NCBI GenBank assembly: GCA_016180705.1
Contig: JACPAU010000017.1
Location: 1 to 5,568, forward strand
Source: Candidatus Methylomirabilota bacterium
GTDB taxonomy: Bacteria; Methylomirabilota; Methylomirabilia; Methylomirabilales; JACPAU01
Reading direction: 5' to 3'
DNA length: 5,568 nucleotides
The notes beneath the pieces are model-generated. The model did not search any database and was not told the DNA's origin. It saw only the letters and a list, made by a program, of their open reading frames with translations. Shown here piece by piece: positions 1-5,387 of the stretch (position 1 is its first letter; each line of letters begins with the position of its first letter). A program made the position numbers and the translations under genes.

Positions 1-987
1 GAGCAGAACTACGAGTACGATTTGCTCAACCCGCAGAAGCTCCTGGACAAGTTCGTGGGGAAGACCGTGAAGCTCATGGTCGGGGACGGGACGCTGATAG
101 ATGCGGTGCTCCTGAGCACGAACGGCGGGCCGATCTACCGGATCAACGGCCAGATCCACCTGGGCCATCACGGCCGCGTGATCCTCCCCGACCTCCCGGA
201 AAACCTGATCCCGCAGCCCACCCTCGTCTGGCTCCTCCAGAATCGCGCCCGGCAGCCGCAGCGCGTGGAGGCCTCGTACCTCACGGGAGGCATCACCTGG
301 AAGGCCGACTACATCGTCGTCCTGAACGCCCGCGATGACGGGGGCGACCTGTCGGGGTGGGTGACCATTGACAACAAGAGCGGCGCCACGTATCCCGACG
401 CCGCCCTGAAACTGGTGGCCGGCGACATCCACCGGGCCCAGACAGGGCGCCAGATGCGGGACGCGCTGGAATACGCCGCCAAGGCGTCCGCCGCGGAGCC
501 CTCCCGGCAGTTCCAGCAGGAGGCCTTCTTCGAGTACCATCTGTACTCCCTGGACGGCCGCACCACCGTCAAGCAGAACCAGACGAAGCAGATCAGCCTG
601 CTGCAGGCATCCGGCATCCCGATCACGAAGCAGCTCCGCGACCGGAGCCTGCAGTTCATCGGCGAGGACACGATTGACCACACGCCGAAGGACGAGAGGG
701 TGCGGATCAAGATGGGGGAGGCCTTCGACGTGGTCGGGGAACGCACCCAGCGGGACTGGCGGAAGATCGCCTCGGGCGTGTACGAGACCGAATGGGACAT
801 CCAGCTCCGCAATCACAAGAAGGATGACGTCCAGGTGACGATCCTCGAGCCCGTCCCCGGCGACTGGGAGGTGCTCCGGAGCAGCCACCCGTACGAGAAG
901 GTCGAGGCCCACACCCTCCAGTACGTGGTCCAGGTCCCGAAGGACGGGAAGACCACCGTCACCTATCGGGTCCGGATGCGGTGGTAG
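1..987 (+). CDS. DUF4139 domain-containing protein, 5' truncated by window edge
   Basis: The reading frame is open from the first base, where it encodes EQNYEYDLLNPQKLL, and runs 328 residues to a TAG at 985-987. The TTG at 22-24 is an internal leucine, not a start. The segment EQNYEYDLL-PQKLL-KFVGKTV, followed by the beta-rich stretch VEASYLTGGITWKADYIVVL, is the pattern I recognise from DUF4139 proteins. These are usually about 450-500 residues with an N-terminal signal peptide, so roughly the first third lies outside the window. The remainder is mainly predicted beta strand and ends in VTYRVRMRW, a typical final strand. No enzymatic motif is visible and the biochemical role of the family is not established; an exported, envelope-associated protein is the likely nature. 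It is followed by the promoter of the next gene, so it probably ends its own transcription unit. Family assignment is by remembered sequence pattern. Confidence 0.85.
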   Translation, partial: EQNYEYDLLNPQKLLDKFVGKTVKLMVGDGTLIDAVLLSTNGGPIYRINGQIHLGHHGRVILPDLPENLIPQPTLVWLLQNRARQPQRVEASYLTGGITWKADYIVVLNARDDGGDLSGWVTIDNKSGATYPDAALKLVAGDIHRAQTGRQMRDALEYAAKASAAEPSRQFQQEAFFEYHLYSLDGRTTVKQNQTKQISLLQASGIPITKQLRDRSLQFIGEDTIDHTPKDERVRIKMGEAFDVVGERTQRDWRKIASGVYETEWDIQLRNHKKDDVQVTILEPVPGDWEVLRSSHPYEKVEAHTLQYVVQVPKDGKTTVTYRVRMRW

Positions 988-992
988 GGGCC

Positions 993-1020
993 TTGAACCG
1001 CCCGCATTCCGTGGTAGAAT
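993..1020 (+). promoter_or_regulatory. sigma70-type promoter for the first selenoprotein gene
   Basis: TTGAAC at 993-998 and TAGAAT at 1015-1020 are separated by 16 bp. Each hexamer is close to the TTGACA/TATAAT consensus, which is unusual in DNA this GC-rich. Transcription would begin near A1027, leaving a leader of about 160 nt before the ATG at 1186. The promoter lies immediately after the stop of the DUF4139 gene, which makes the downstream gene an independent unit. Confidence 0.6.
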
Positions 1021-1034
1021 CGCGCCACTTCCAA

Positions 1035-1078
1035 CCCCCGCAGCCGCCCGGGGCGACCGCCCCGGGCGACCTCGGGGG
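1035..1078 (+). other. large GC-rich hairpin in the leader of the first selenoprotein gene
   Basis: A perfect 9-bp stem (1046-1054 with 1059-1067) closes a GACC tetraloop. Below it, after a symmetric 5x5 internal loop, CCCCCG at 1035-1040 pairs with CGGGGG at 1073-1078. No T-run follows, so it is not a canonical intrinsic terminator. It begins just after the predicted transcription start. It could act as a leader structure or attenuator, or as the 3' end of the DUF4139 transcript. The pairing is directly visible; the function is inferred. Confidence 0.5.
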
Positions 1079-1175
1079 CCCAGCATGCGCACCAGGCGGG
1101 CGGCCAGTTCCCCCCAACCACAGCCAAGATTCACTGACGGAAGGACTCCCCCCATCGTCGGCGGGCCGCGGCGGC

Positions 1176-1182
1176 GGAGAGA
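1176..1182 (+). promoter_or_regulatory. ribosome binding site fixing the start at 1186
   Basis: GGAGAGA at 1176-1182 contains GGAG six bases before the ATG at 1186. In this frame there is an in-frame TGA at 1135-1137, and between it and the recoded TGA at 1222 the only ATG, GTG or TTG codon is this ATG. The site therefore shows that translation begins upstream of the TGA and is meant to pass through it. Confidence 0.65.
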
Positions 1183-1185
1183 CCG

Positions 1186-1893
1186 ATGGCGATTGCGCTC
1201 ACGGTCTACCACGACGTCCTCTGATGCTGGTGCTTCCTCGCAGCCGGTCGGCTGAAGCGGGTGAAGCAGCTGGCGGGGGACCGGATCCGGATCGAGGGGC
1301 GGGTCTTCGCGCTCGCCCTCAGCCCGCAGGACTATGTCCAGCGCTTCGGGAGTCCGGCCCGGGCCAAGGCGGAGATCCTGAAGCAGTGGGCGGCGGCGGC
1401 CCGCGAGCCCGGGGGCGAGCGGATCAATACCGACCTCATGGCCAGCCGCCCGTTCCCCTACCCCGCGTCCCTCTCGATCCTGGCGGGCGTGAAGGCGGCG
1501 GAGCAGCAGGGGGGCTTCCTGGCCCACGGGACCTACTTCGAGCACGCGCAGGAGGCGCACCTCATCCAGTGCCGGAACGTGGGTGACCGGGAGGTCCTCC
1601 TGGACCTGGCGCAGGACCTGGCCCTGGACCTGGGGCAGTTCGAGGCCGACCTGGTCTCCGGCGCCTGCGACCGGGCCGTGGCAGCCGAGGCGCAGGCGGC
1701 CAGGGCGCGCGGCATCCAGAGCACCCCGACCGTGGTGTTCGCCGACCGCTGGGCGCTCGCCGGGGCCGTCCCCGTGGAGAACTACCTCGCGCTCCTGAAG
1801 GACCTCGTCACGGGACAGGACCCGCGCGATACCGCCGCGACGGCCCAACAGGCCTCGTCCCTGCGGCGCCCCTACCGCGTGGGCCCCTCTTGA
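1186..1893 (+). CDS. DsbA/FrnE-like thioredoxin-fold selenoprotein with UCWC active site
   Basis: The gene has 235 codons plus a TGA stop, with an in-frame TGA at codon 13 (1222-1224) read as selenocysteine. The N-terminus is MAIALTVYHDVL-U-CWCFLAAGRL. In DsbA-family proteins of the FrnE/2-hydroxychromene-2-carboxylate isomerase type this position reads D-x-x-C-P-W-C-[YF], so U13 replaces the nucleophilic cysteine, C14 replaces the usual proline, and W15 and C16 are kept. The rest is a normal DsbA fold: a helical insertion (about residues 55-170), the cis-proline loop T180-P181-T182 followed by VVF, and GAVPVENYLALL at 193-204. Further cysteines lie at 129 and 161. There is no signal peptide, so a cytoplasmic thiol/selenol oxidoreductase or peroxide-reactive enzyme is likely; the substrate is unknown. 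A SECIS-like hairpin follows the TGA. Residues 208-235 form a low-complexity tail beyond the fold. An automatic call beginning at GTG 1261 would lose the active site. A pseudogene is the alternative, but the intact 222-codon remainder and the matching second locus make it unlikely. Confidence 0.88.
1222..1259 (+). promoter_or_regulatory. selenocysteine UGA plus bacterial SECIS-like hairpin
   Basis: After the TGA (1222-1224) the transcript can fold as lower stem GCTT (1232-1235) with AAGC (1255-1258), a 5-nt bulge on the 5' side (1236-1240), upper stem CAGCC (1241-1245) with GGCTG (1250-1254), and apical loop GGTC (1246-1249). T1231 and G1259 can add a wobble pair. The loop begins 21 nt after the UGA and starts with GG. 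This agrees with the bacterial SECIS model, in which SelB binds a short hairpin whose apical loop has a G in its first two positions and lies roughly 16-37 nt downstream of the UGA. The pairing is seen in the sequence; SelB binding is inferred. Confidence 0.8.
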
Positions 1894-2037
1894 GCATCAG
1901 CGGCTCGCCCGGGTCCAGGTCCCTTCGGAGCCATCTGCCGTTTGGCGGGTGAAAGCATTTTCCTTCTTGCGGGATCGCCTGCGCGGTCTAACTTCTCGGG
2001 TGCTATGAGAGTTCCCCTGGGATCGAACCAGCCCGGC

Positions 2038-2418
2038 ATGCCCCTCGCGCGAACCCTTGCCGCGGCCTCCCTGCTCCTGTGGTTCGTCGCCGGCCAGCCG
2101 CTCGCCCTCTACGCGGAGAGCCTCGACGACTTCGATGGCGTGGGCGGCGCGGAGCAGATGACACGGAGGAGCGGGACAGACCCTCTTGCCCCACTCCCCG
2201 ATCCCGCCCAGGGTCCCGACGACGACGGCCGGCGACTCCATGCGCTCCCTGCCACCGCCGGCGCGCTGGAAGGGATCGCCGCCCTTGCGCACACGCTCCG
2301 GGTTCGCTCCGCCGCAATCCTAAAGCGGCTCTCGACACCGCAGCGCCCCCCCCTTCCGCTGCCCCTCCAGATCGCCCCCGTCTCTTGCCGCGACGGTGAA
2401 CCGCCACACGCCGCCTAG
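2038..2418 (+). CDS. predicted small exported protein of unknown function
   Basis: From the ATG at 2038 this encodes 126 residues ending at TAG 2416-2418. The first part, MPLARTLAAASLLLWFVAG, is a basic start followed by a hydrophobic core. QPLALYA-ES then offers an A-x-A-like cleavage site near residue 26, so the protein looks secreted. The mature part is acidic and rich in proline and alanine (ESLDDFDG, PLAPLPDPAQGPDDDG), with one cysteine near the end and no motif I recognise. Third codon positions are GC-rich like the other genes here, which supports coding. No good ribosome binding site precedes this ATG or the alternative in-frame ATG at 2005, which would add 11 residues. A weak promoter-like pair (TTGCGG 1967-1972, TAACTT 1989-1994) lies just before 2005. 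Some antisense frames are also open here because of the GC content, so the gene is only moderately supported. The 144 bases before it after the first selenoprotein hold nothing else I can identify. Confidence 0.5.
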   Translation: MPLARTLAAASLLLWFVAGQPLALYAESLDDFDGVGGAEQMTRRSGTDPLAPLPDPAQGPDDDGRRLHALPATAGALEGIAALAHTLRVRSAAILKRLSTPQRPPLPLPLQIAPVSCRDGEPPHAA

Positions 2419-2507
2419 CGCCGATCTGCGTCGCGATTCCATTCGGTCTTGACGTGCACCGTGAGCACCCGGAGTCTGGCGGCGCTCGTCAGGCTCCCGG
2501 CCGTGCT

Positions 2508-2515
2508 GGGGAGGT
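2508..2515 (+). promoter_or_regulatory. strong Shine-Dalgarno that sets the start at 2521
   Basis: GGGGAGGT lies with its AGG six bases before the ATG at 2521. The same frame is open from an ATG-like codon at 2449, but this site and the signal peptide that begins at 2521 argue for the downstream start. Confidence 0.75.
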
Positions 2516-2520
2516 CCGAT

Positions 2521-2769
2521 ATGTCTCTCCGCGATCATCTGAGCACTTCCATCGTTGCAATTTCCCTCGCAGCCTTCCTGACGGCCGCTCCGGCGCTGGC
2601 CGCGACGGATGAGGCCCGGCAGGCCTACCGGGAGGCGGTCCAGGCGGTCATGCAGCAGGACAAGAGCATCAGCGAGCAGGACCGCGCCTCCCTTGATCAG
2701 CAGAAGGCGAACCTGGGCCTCTCGGACGACGAGGCGCAGGAGATCGAGCAGCAAGTGCGGGTGCAGTAG
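2521..2769 (+). CDS. small exported helical protein of unknown function
   Basis: This 82-residue protein starts with a textbook signal peptide: MSLRDH, a hydrophobic core STSIVAISLAAFL, and TAAPALA with cleavage predicted after A27. The mature part of about 55 residues is strongly charged and almost entirely predicted helix: DEARQAYREAVQAVMQQ, then SISEQDRASLDQQKANLGLSDDEAQEIEQQV. The pattern of a first helix, SEQDR, then LGLSDDEAQEIE resembles short helix-turn-helix modules that occur in many bacterial proteins, but I cannot name the family. There are no cysteines, so it is not an obvious dithiol substrate of the neighbouring DsbA-like enzymes. It has a strong ribosome binding site and a hairpin terminator after the stop, so it is likely a real, well-translated envelope protein. 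Confidence 0.75.
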   Translation: MSLRDHLSTSIVAISLAAFLTAAPALAATDEARQAYREAVQAVMQQDKSISEQDRASLDQQKANLGLSDDEAQEIEQQVRVQ

Positions 2770-2779
2770 GCCTCTCTCC

Positions 2780-2811
2780 GGCCCCGGGAACCGCCCTTGG
2801 CTCCCGGGGCC
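2780..2811 (+). terminator. hairpin terminator after the small exported protein
   Basis: GGCCCCGGGA (2780-2789) pairs perfectly over 10 bp with TCCCGGGGCC (2802-2811). The 12-nt loop can itself form a small GCC/GGC pairing. It starts ten bases after the TAG at 2767-2769. The following CCTGCTTCC is only weakly T-rich, so termination may be partial or Rho-assisted. It separates the small exported gene from the transporter promoter downstream. Confidence 0.55.
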
Positions 2812-2865
2812 CCTGCTTCCGCGTGCCCCTGGTCCCAACCCACCGGGGCAGGCGGAGAATTCGCG

Positions 2866-2894
2866 TTGCAAAGGCCCACGGCGCTTCCTAATAT
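2866..2894 (+). promoter_or_regulatory. near-consensus sigma70 promoter of the EamA transporter
   Basis: TTGCAA (2866-2871) and TAATAT (2889-2894) are separated by exactly 17 bp. Transcription would start about 6-9 bases downstream, at or just before the ATG at 2903. The transporter mRNA would then be leaderless or nearly so. No Shine-Dalgarno is visible before that ATG, which fits. Confidence 0.65.
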
Positions 2895-2902
2895 GGGCGG
2901 CC

Positions 2903-3817
2903 ATGACGCCCCGTGCCCCCGCCAGGCCCATCCCCGCCACCGCCTCCTTCGTCCCGATCCACGCGCTCTTCCCCCTGCTCGCCGCCGCCATCTGGGGCGG
3001 CATGTACGTCGTGAGCAAGTGGTCCTTCGCGGAACTCCCCCCGGTCACGCTGGGCTTCGCGCGGATGACCCTGGGGGGCCTCGCCTGCTGGCTCCTCGTC
3101 CGGCGGACCGGCCGGGCCAGCTACGGCAGCGAAGACCGGGGGCGCTTTATCCGCCTGGGAGCCACGGTCTGCGGCACCATCGTCACCCAGTTCGTCGGGA
3201 CCGACCTGGCCACGGCCGCGGAGGGGGCGCTCCTCACCACGACCACGCCGGCCTTCGTGGTCCTCCTGGCGTGGCTGCTGCTGCGGGAGGTGCCCACGGC
3301 CCGGACGGTAGGGGGGACGATCCTGGCCTTCGGGGGGGTGGTCGTGGTCGTGGCGGGGCAGACGGGGCTCCAGGAGCTGTTCGCGGGGGAGACGGTCTGG
3401 GGGAGCCTCCTGCTCCTCGCCGCGGCCGCTGCGTGGGCTCTCGTCACGGTCCTGGGCAAGCCCCTGGTGGCCCGGTACGGGGCGCTGCCGGCCATGACCT
3501 ACGGCTGCCTCTGGAGCCTTCCCTTCTTCCTCCCGGTCCTCCTCTGGGAGGTGAGCCGCCGGCCGGTTCCCCTGCCTTCCGCCGGCGGCGTCTTCGCCAT
3601 CCTCTACCTGGGATTGGCCTCCACGGCCCTCGCCTGGTACCTCTGGTACAAGGGCCTGGAGGGCCTCCCCGCCGGTGTGGTGGCGGTCTTCTTCTTCGCT
3701 CAGCCGGTGGTGGGAGGGGTCCTGGCCTGGCTCTTCCTCGGCGAGCGGCTCGGCGCCGCCTTCCTTTTGGGGGGCACCGTCATCGCCTCCGGGATCCTGC
3801 TCGCGGCCCGCGAGTAG
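2903..3817 (+). CDS. EamA-family (drug/metabolite transporter superfamily) permease
   Basis: This 304-residue inner-membrane protein has about ten hydrophobic segments arranged as two EamA repeats, roughly residues 21-150 and 163-302, the usual length and plan for the family. Typical signatures are PLLAAAIWGGMYVVSKW at 24-40, EGALLTTTTPAFVVLLAWLLLRE at 107-129, the second-repeat start AAAAAWALVTVLGKPLV, and the final block PVVGGVLAWLFLGERLGAAFLLGG at 268-291. Members export amino acids, metabolites or drugs; the substrate cannot be told from sequence. The frame extends further upstream, but the ATG at 2903 gives the right N-terminus and sits directly after the promoter, whereas earlier codons would cross the terminator. 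The gene ends convergently with the methyltransferase, six bases apart, with no terminator in the gap. Confidence 0.9.
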   Translation: MTPRAPARPIPATASFVPIHALFPLLAAAIWGGMYVVSKWSFAELPPVTLGFARMTLGGLACWLLVRRTGRASYGSEDRGRFIRLGATVCGTIVTQFVGTDLATAAEGALLTTTTPAFVVLLAWLLLREVPTARTVGGTILAFGGVVVVVAGQTGLQELFAGETVWGSLLLLAAAAAWALVTVLGKPLVARYGALPAMTYGCLWSLPFFLPVLLWEVSRRPVPLPSAGGVFAILYLGLASTALAWYLWYKGLEGLPAGVVAVFFFAQPVVGGVLAWLFLGERLGAAFLLGGTVIASGILLAARE

Positions 3818-3823
3818 GCGGCC

Positions 3824-4666
3824 TCAGTCCTCCCGGCGCGCGAAGATCACCTCGCTGTAGCCGAACCGGTTGACCGGGAAGTACCGGGTGAGGGCCACGT
3901 CCACCCGGCCGAGGACGTGGACCGTTTTCTCCTGCCACCCGGAGCCGTCGGAGAACTGGTACTTGTCGGGGATGGGGAGGAGGTACGTGAAGAAGTCGAA
4001 GCCGTAGATGTCCAGGATGGTGAAGCCGTGCTTCGAGAGGAGGGCCGTGATCTCGCCCCGGGCGAAGGAGTTGAAGATCAGCGCTTTGCCCTTGAACTCC
4101 CAGACCCGGAGGTGCCCCTTCCGACGGTTCCTGAGCGCTGCCCGCCGCTCCTTCCGGTCCCAGAGGAGACCCGGGTACCACTTGTTCTCGCACTCGAAGC
4201 AGAAGAGGGCGCCGGGCTTCGACACCCGGGCCACCTCGGCCAGCATCGCCTCATAGTTGGGAATGTGGCCGATCACGTCCCCCAGGCTGAGCACGCAGTC
4301 GCAGGTCCGGTCGCGCAGGCTCAGGCGCGTCACGTCCCCCACGACCAGCCGCACGTTCTTGAGGTCGCGGGCCGCCACCTTCCGGCCGGCGACCTCGAGG
4401 GCTCCCGGGGTGAGGTCCACCCCGATGGCCCGCCGGCAGAAGTTGGCGGCGTAGAGGACCTGGCTGCCGGTCCCGCACCCGGCGTCCAGGACCGTGTCGA
4501 AGGGACCGCCGAAGCGCCCGTCCCGGAAGATCTCCCGCAGGCAGCGGGCGAAGAGGCGGTGGAGGTTGACGAAGTAGGCCTCCCGCCGCCCGTCGTACTC
4601 GTAAGAGATCTCGGAGTAGAACTCCCGCACCTCCGCGAGGTGCGGGCGTTCGTCGGGGATCTTCAT
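3824..4666 (-). CDS. class I SAM-dependent methyltransferase
   Basis: This 280-residue Rossmann-fold methyltransferase carries motif I VLDAGCGTG at residues 59-67, the acidic strand-2 end GVDLTPGALEVA at 82-93, VVGDVTRLSL at 108-117, and the motif IV/V region CDCVLSLGDVIGHI then LAEVARVSKPGALFCFECENKWY. These are the standard SAM-binding elements of the UbiE/COQ5-like superfamily. The N-terminal 50 residues (YSEISYEYDGRREAYF) and the C-terminal part (FDFFTYLLPIPDKYQF, then FPVNRFGYSEVIFARRED) should form the acceptor site. I cannot identify the substrate. It lies 58 nt downstream of the second selenoprotein gene on the same strand with no terminator between, so co-transcription is plausible. 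No strong Shine-Dalgarno precedes its ATG. The stop is a TGA. Confidence 0.85.
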   Translation of the reverse strand: MKIPDERPHLAEVREFYSEISYEYDGRREAYFVNLHRLFARCLREIFRDGRFGGPFDTVLDAGCGTGSQVLYAANFCRRAIGVDLTPGALEVAGRKVAARDLKNVRLVVGDVTRLSLRDRTCDCVLSLGDVIGHIPNYEAMLAEVARVSKPGALFCFECENKWYPGLLWDRKERRAALRNRRKGHLRVWEFKGKALIFNSFARGEITALLSKHGFTILDIYGFDFFTYLLPIPDKYQFSDGSGWQEKTVHVLGRVDVALTRYFPVNRFGYSEVIFARRED

Positions 4667-4724
4667 CGCGGGCCGGACCCCGTTCCCGGCTCGGAGCGGC
4701 GGTGCGGCGCTGGCGACAGAGGGC

Positions 4725-5345
4725 TCACGCGGGCTGGTGCTTGGCGAGCAAGCGTTCGTACTCGGCGAGCGGGACCGCGCCCACGATGGGCGCCTCCGAC
4801 CCGATGACGACGGTGGGGATCGCCGAGATCCCGTGCGTGTGGACGGCGTCGAAGTACTCGGCGAGGACCGCCTCCCGGAGGCCCGGGGCCTCGTACTCGG
4901 CCAGGAAGCCTTCGAGCGGCAGGCCGGCCCGCCGGATGACCTCGATCACTTCTTCCCGGCTCCCGATGTTGACCTCCTCCTCGAAGAAGGCCCGGAAGAG
5001 GGCCAGGTGCGCGGTCTCGAAGGCGTCGGGGCCGAGCCGCTCCGCGGCCTTCGCCGCCTGCTGGGCCGGGAGGCTCGTCGTGGGGAAGTCCTCGCGGGTC
5101 CACATCCGGAAGGTGATCCCCACGTCCGCCGCCGAGGTCGAGGCCCGCTGCCAGGCCGCCTCCCGGTAGGTCCCCTTGAAGCGGACTGTGGGGTCGGGTT
5201 GGGGCCGCAGGCAGAAGGCCCGCCGCGTGAGGCGCACCTTCCCCGAGTGTTTGGCGGCGAGGTGCTGCAGCCGGACCGCTGCAGGGTAGCACCAGGGTCA
5301 GAGGTAGTCGGAGAATTCCAGGATGGGAACCGGAGTGGTCGGCAT
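4725..5345 (-). CDS. DsbA-like thioredoxin-fold selenoprotein with UPWC active site
   Basis: The gene has 206 codons plus a TGA stop, with an in-frame TGA at codon 16 (5300 to 5298) read as selenocysteine. The N-terminus is MPTTPVPILEFSDYL-U-PWCYPAAVRLQ. In DsbA-like proteins this region reads EFSDYxCPWC, so only the first catalytic cysteine is changed. The fold continues with AFCLRP (strand 2, C45), an all-helical insert at about 60-165, and the cis-proline loop A175-I176-P177-T178 followed by VVIGSEAPIVGAVPLAEYERLL, a classic DsbA/FrnE C-terminus. There is no signal peptide, so a cytoplasmic selenol/thiol oxidoreductase is expected. The ATG at 5345 is the best start; only a TTG at 5384 lies further up before an in-frame stop, and the ribosome binding site is weak. 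It sits 42 nt after a TonB-family gene and 58 nt before a methyltransferase on the same strand. A gene call from GTG 5237 would remove the active site. A SECIS-like hairpin immediately follows the TGA. Confidence 0.88.
5261..5300 (-). promoter_or_regulatory. selenocysteine UGA plus bacterial SECIS-like hairpin
   Basis: Read on the minus strand, the TGA (5300-5298) is followed by lower stem GGTG (5293-5290) pairing with CACC (5264-5261), a 5-nt bulge on the 5' side (5289-5285), a perfect 7-bp upper stem CTGCAGC (5284-5278) with GCTGCAG (5271-5265), and loop GGTCCG (5277-5272). The loop begins 20 nt after the UGA and starts with GG. Geometry matches the bacterial SECIS model and the hairpin of the other selenoprotein gene. 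The upper stem includes a palindromic CTGCAG, but the pairing extends beyond it. Confidence 0.82.
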
Positions 5346-5387
5346 GTCGCCGGGAAGCCTAGCACTGATGCCGGGGCTCGGCAAGAG

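Noticed and set aside
1222..1224. Alternative genetic code (UGA read as Trp or Gly) explaining the in-frame TGAs
   Set aside because: UGA is the normal stop of both DsbA-like genes, the methyltransferase and the TonB fragment. Tryptophan is encoded by TGG throughout, and the only readthrough TGAs fall at catalytic cysteine positions.
1085..1254. Short leader open frame from ATG 1085 overlapping the selenoprotein start and ending in the SECIS upper stem
   Set aside because: It has no ribosome binding site, an arginine- and serine-rich composition, and overlaps the real gene out of frame.
1186..1893. Pseudogene or sequencing error causing the premature TGA
   Set aside because: The rest of the frame is intact, the promoter and ribosome site lie upstream of the TGA, and an independent gene 4 kb away has the identical substitution with a matching hairpin.
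2017..2031. tRNA T-arm-like sequence on the minus strand (loop TTCGATC with a 4-bp CTGG/CCAG stem), considered as a possible selC
   Set aside because: The fifth stem pair fails, and no partner for the acceptor stem is found at the expected distance.
2320..3048. Long minus-strand open frame across the small exported gene and the start of the transporter
   Set aside because: It is antisense to two well-supported genes and has arginine/glycine-rich composition typical of GC-driven shadow frames.
3917..4807. Plus-strand open frame of 296 codons over the methyltransferase
   Set aside because: It is a shadow frame, valine-, glutamate- and proline-rich without any domain pattern, while the opposite strand carries clear SAM-binding motifs.
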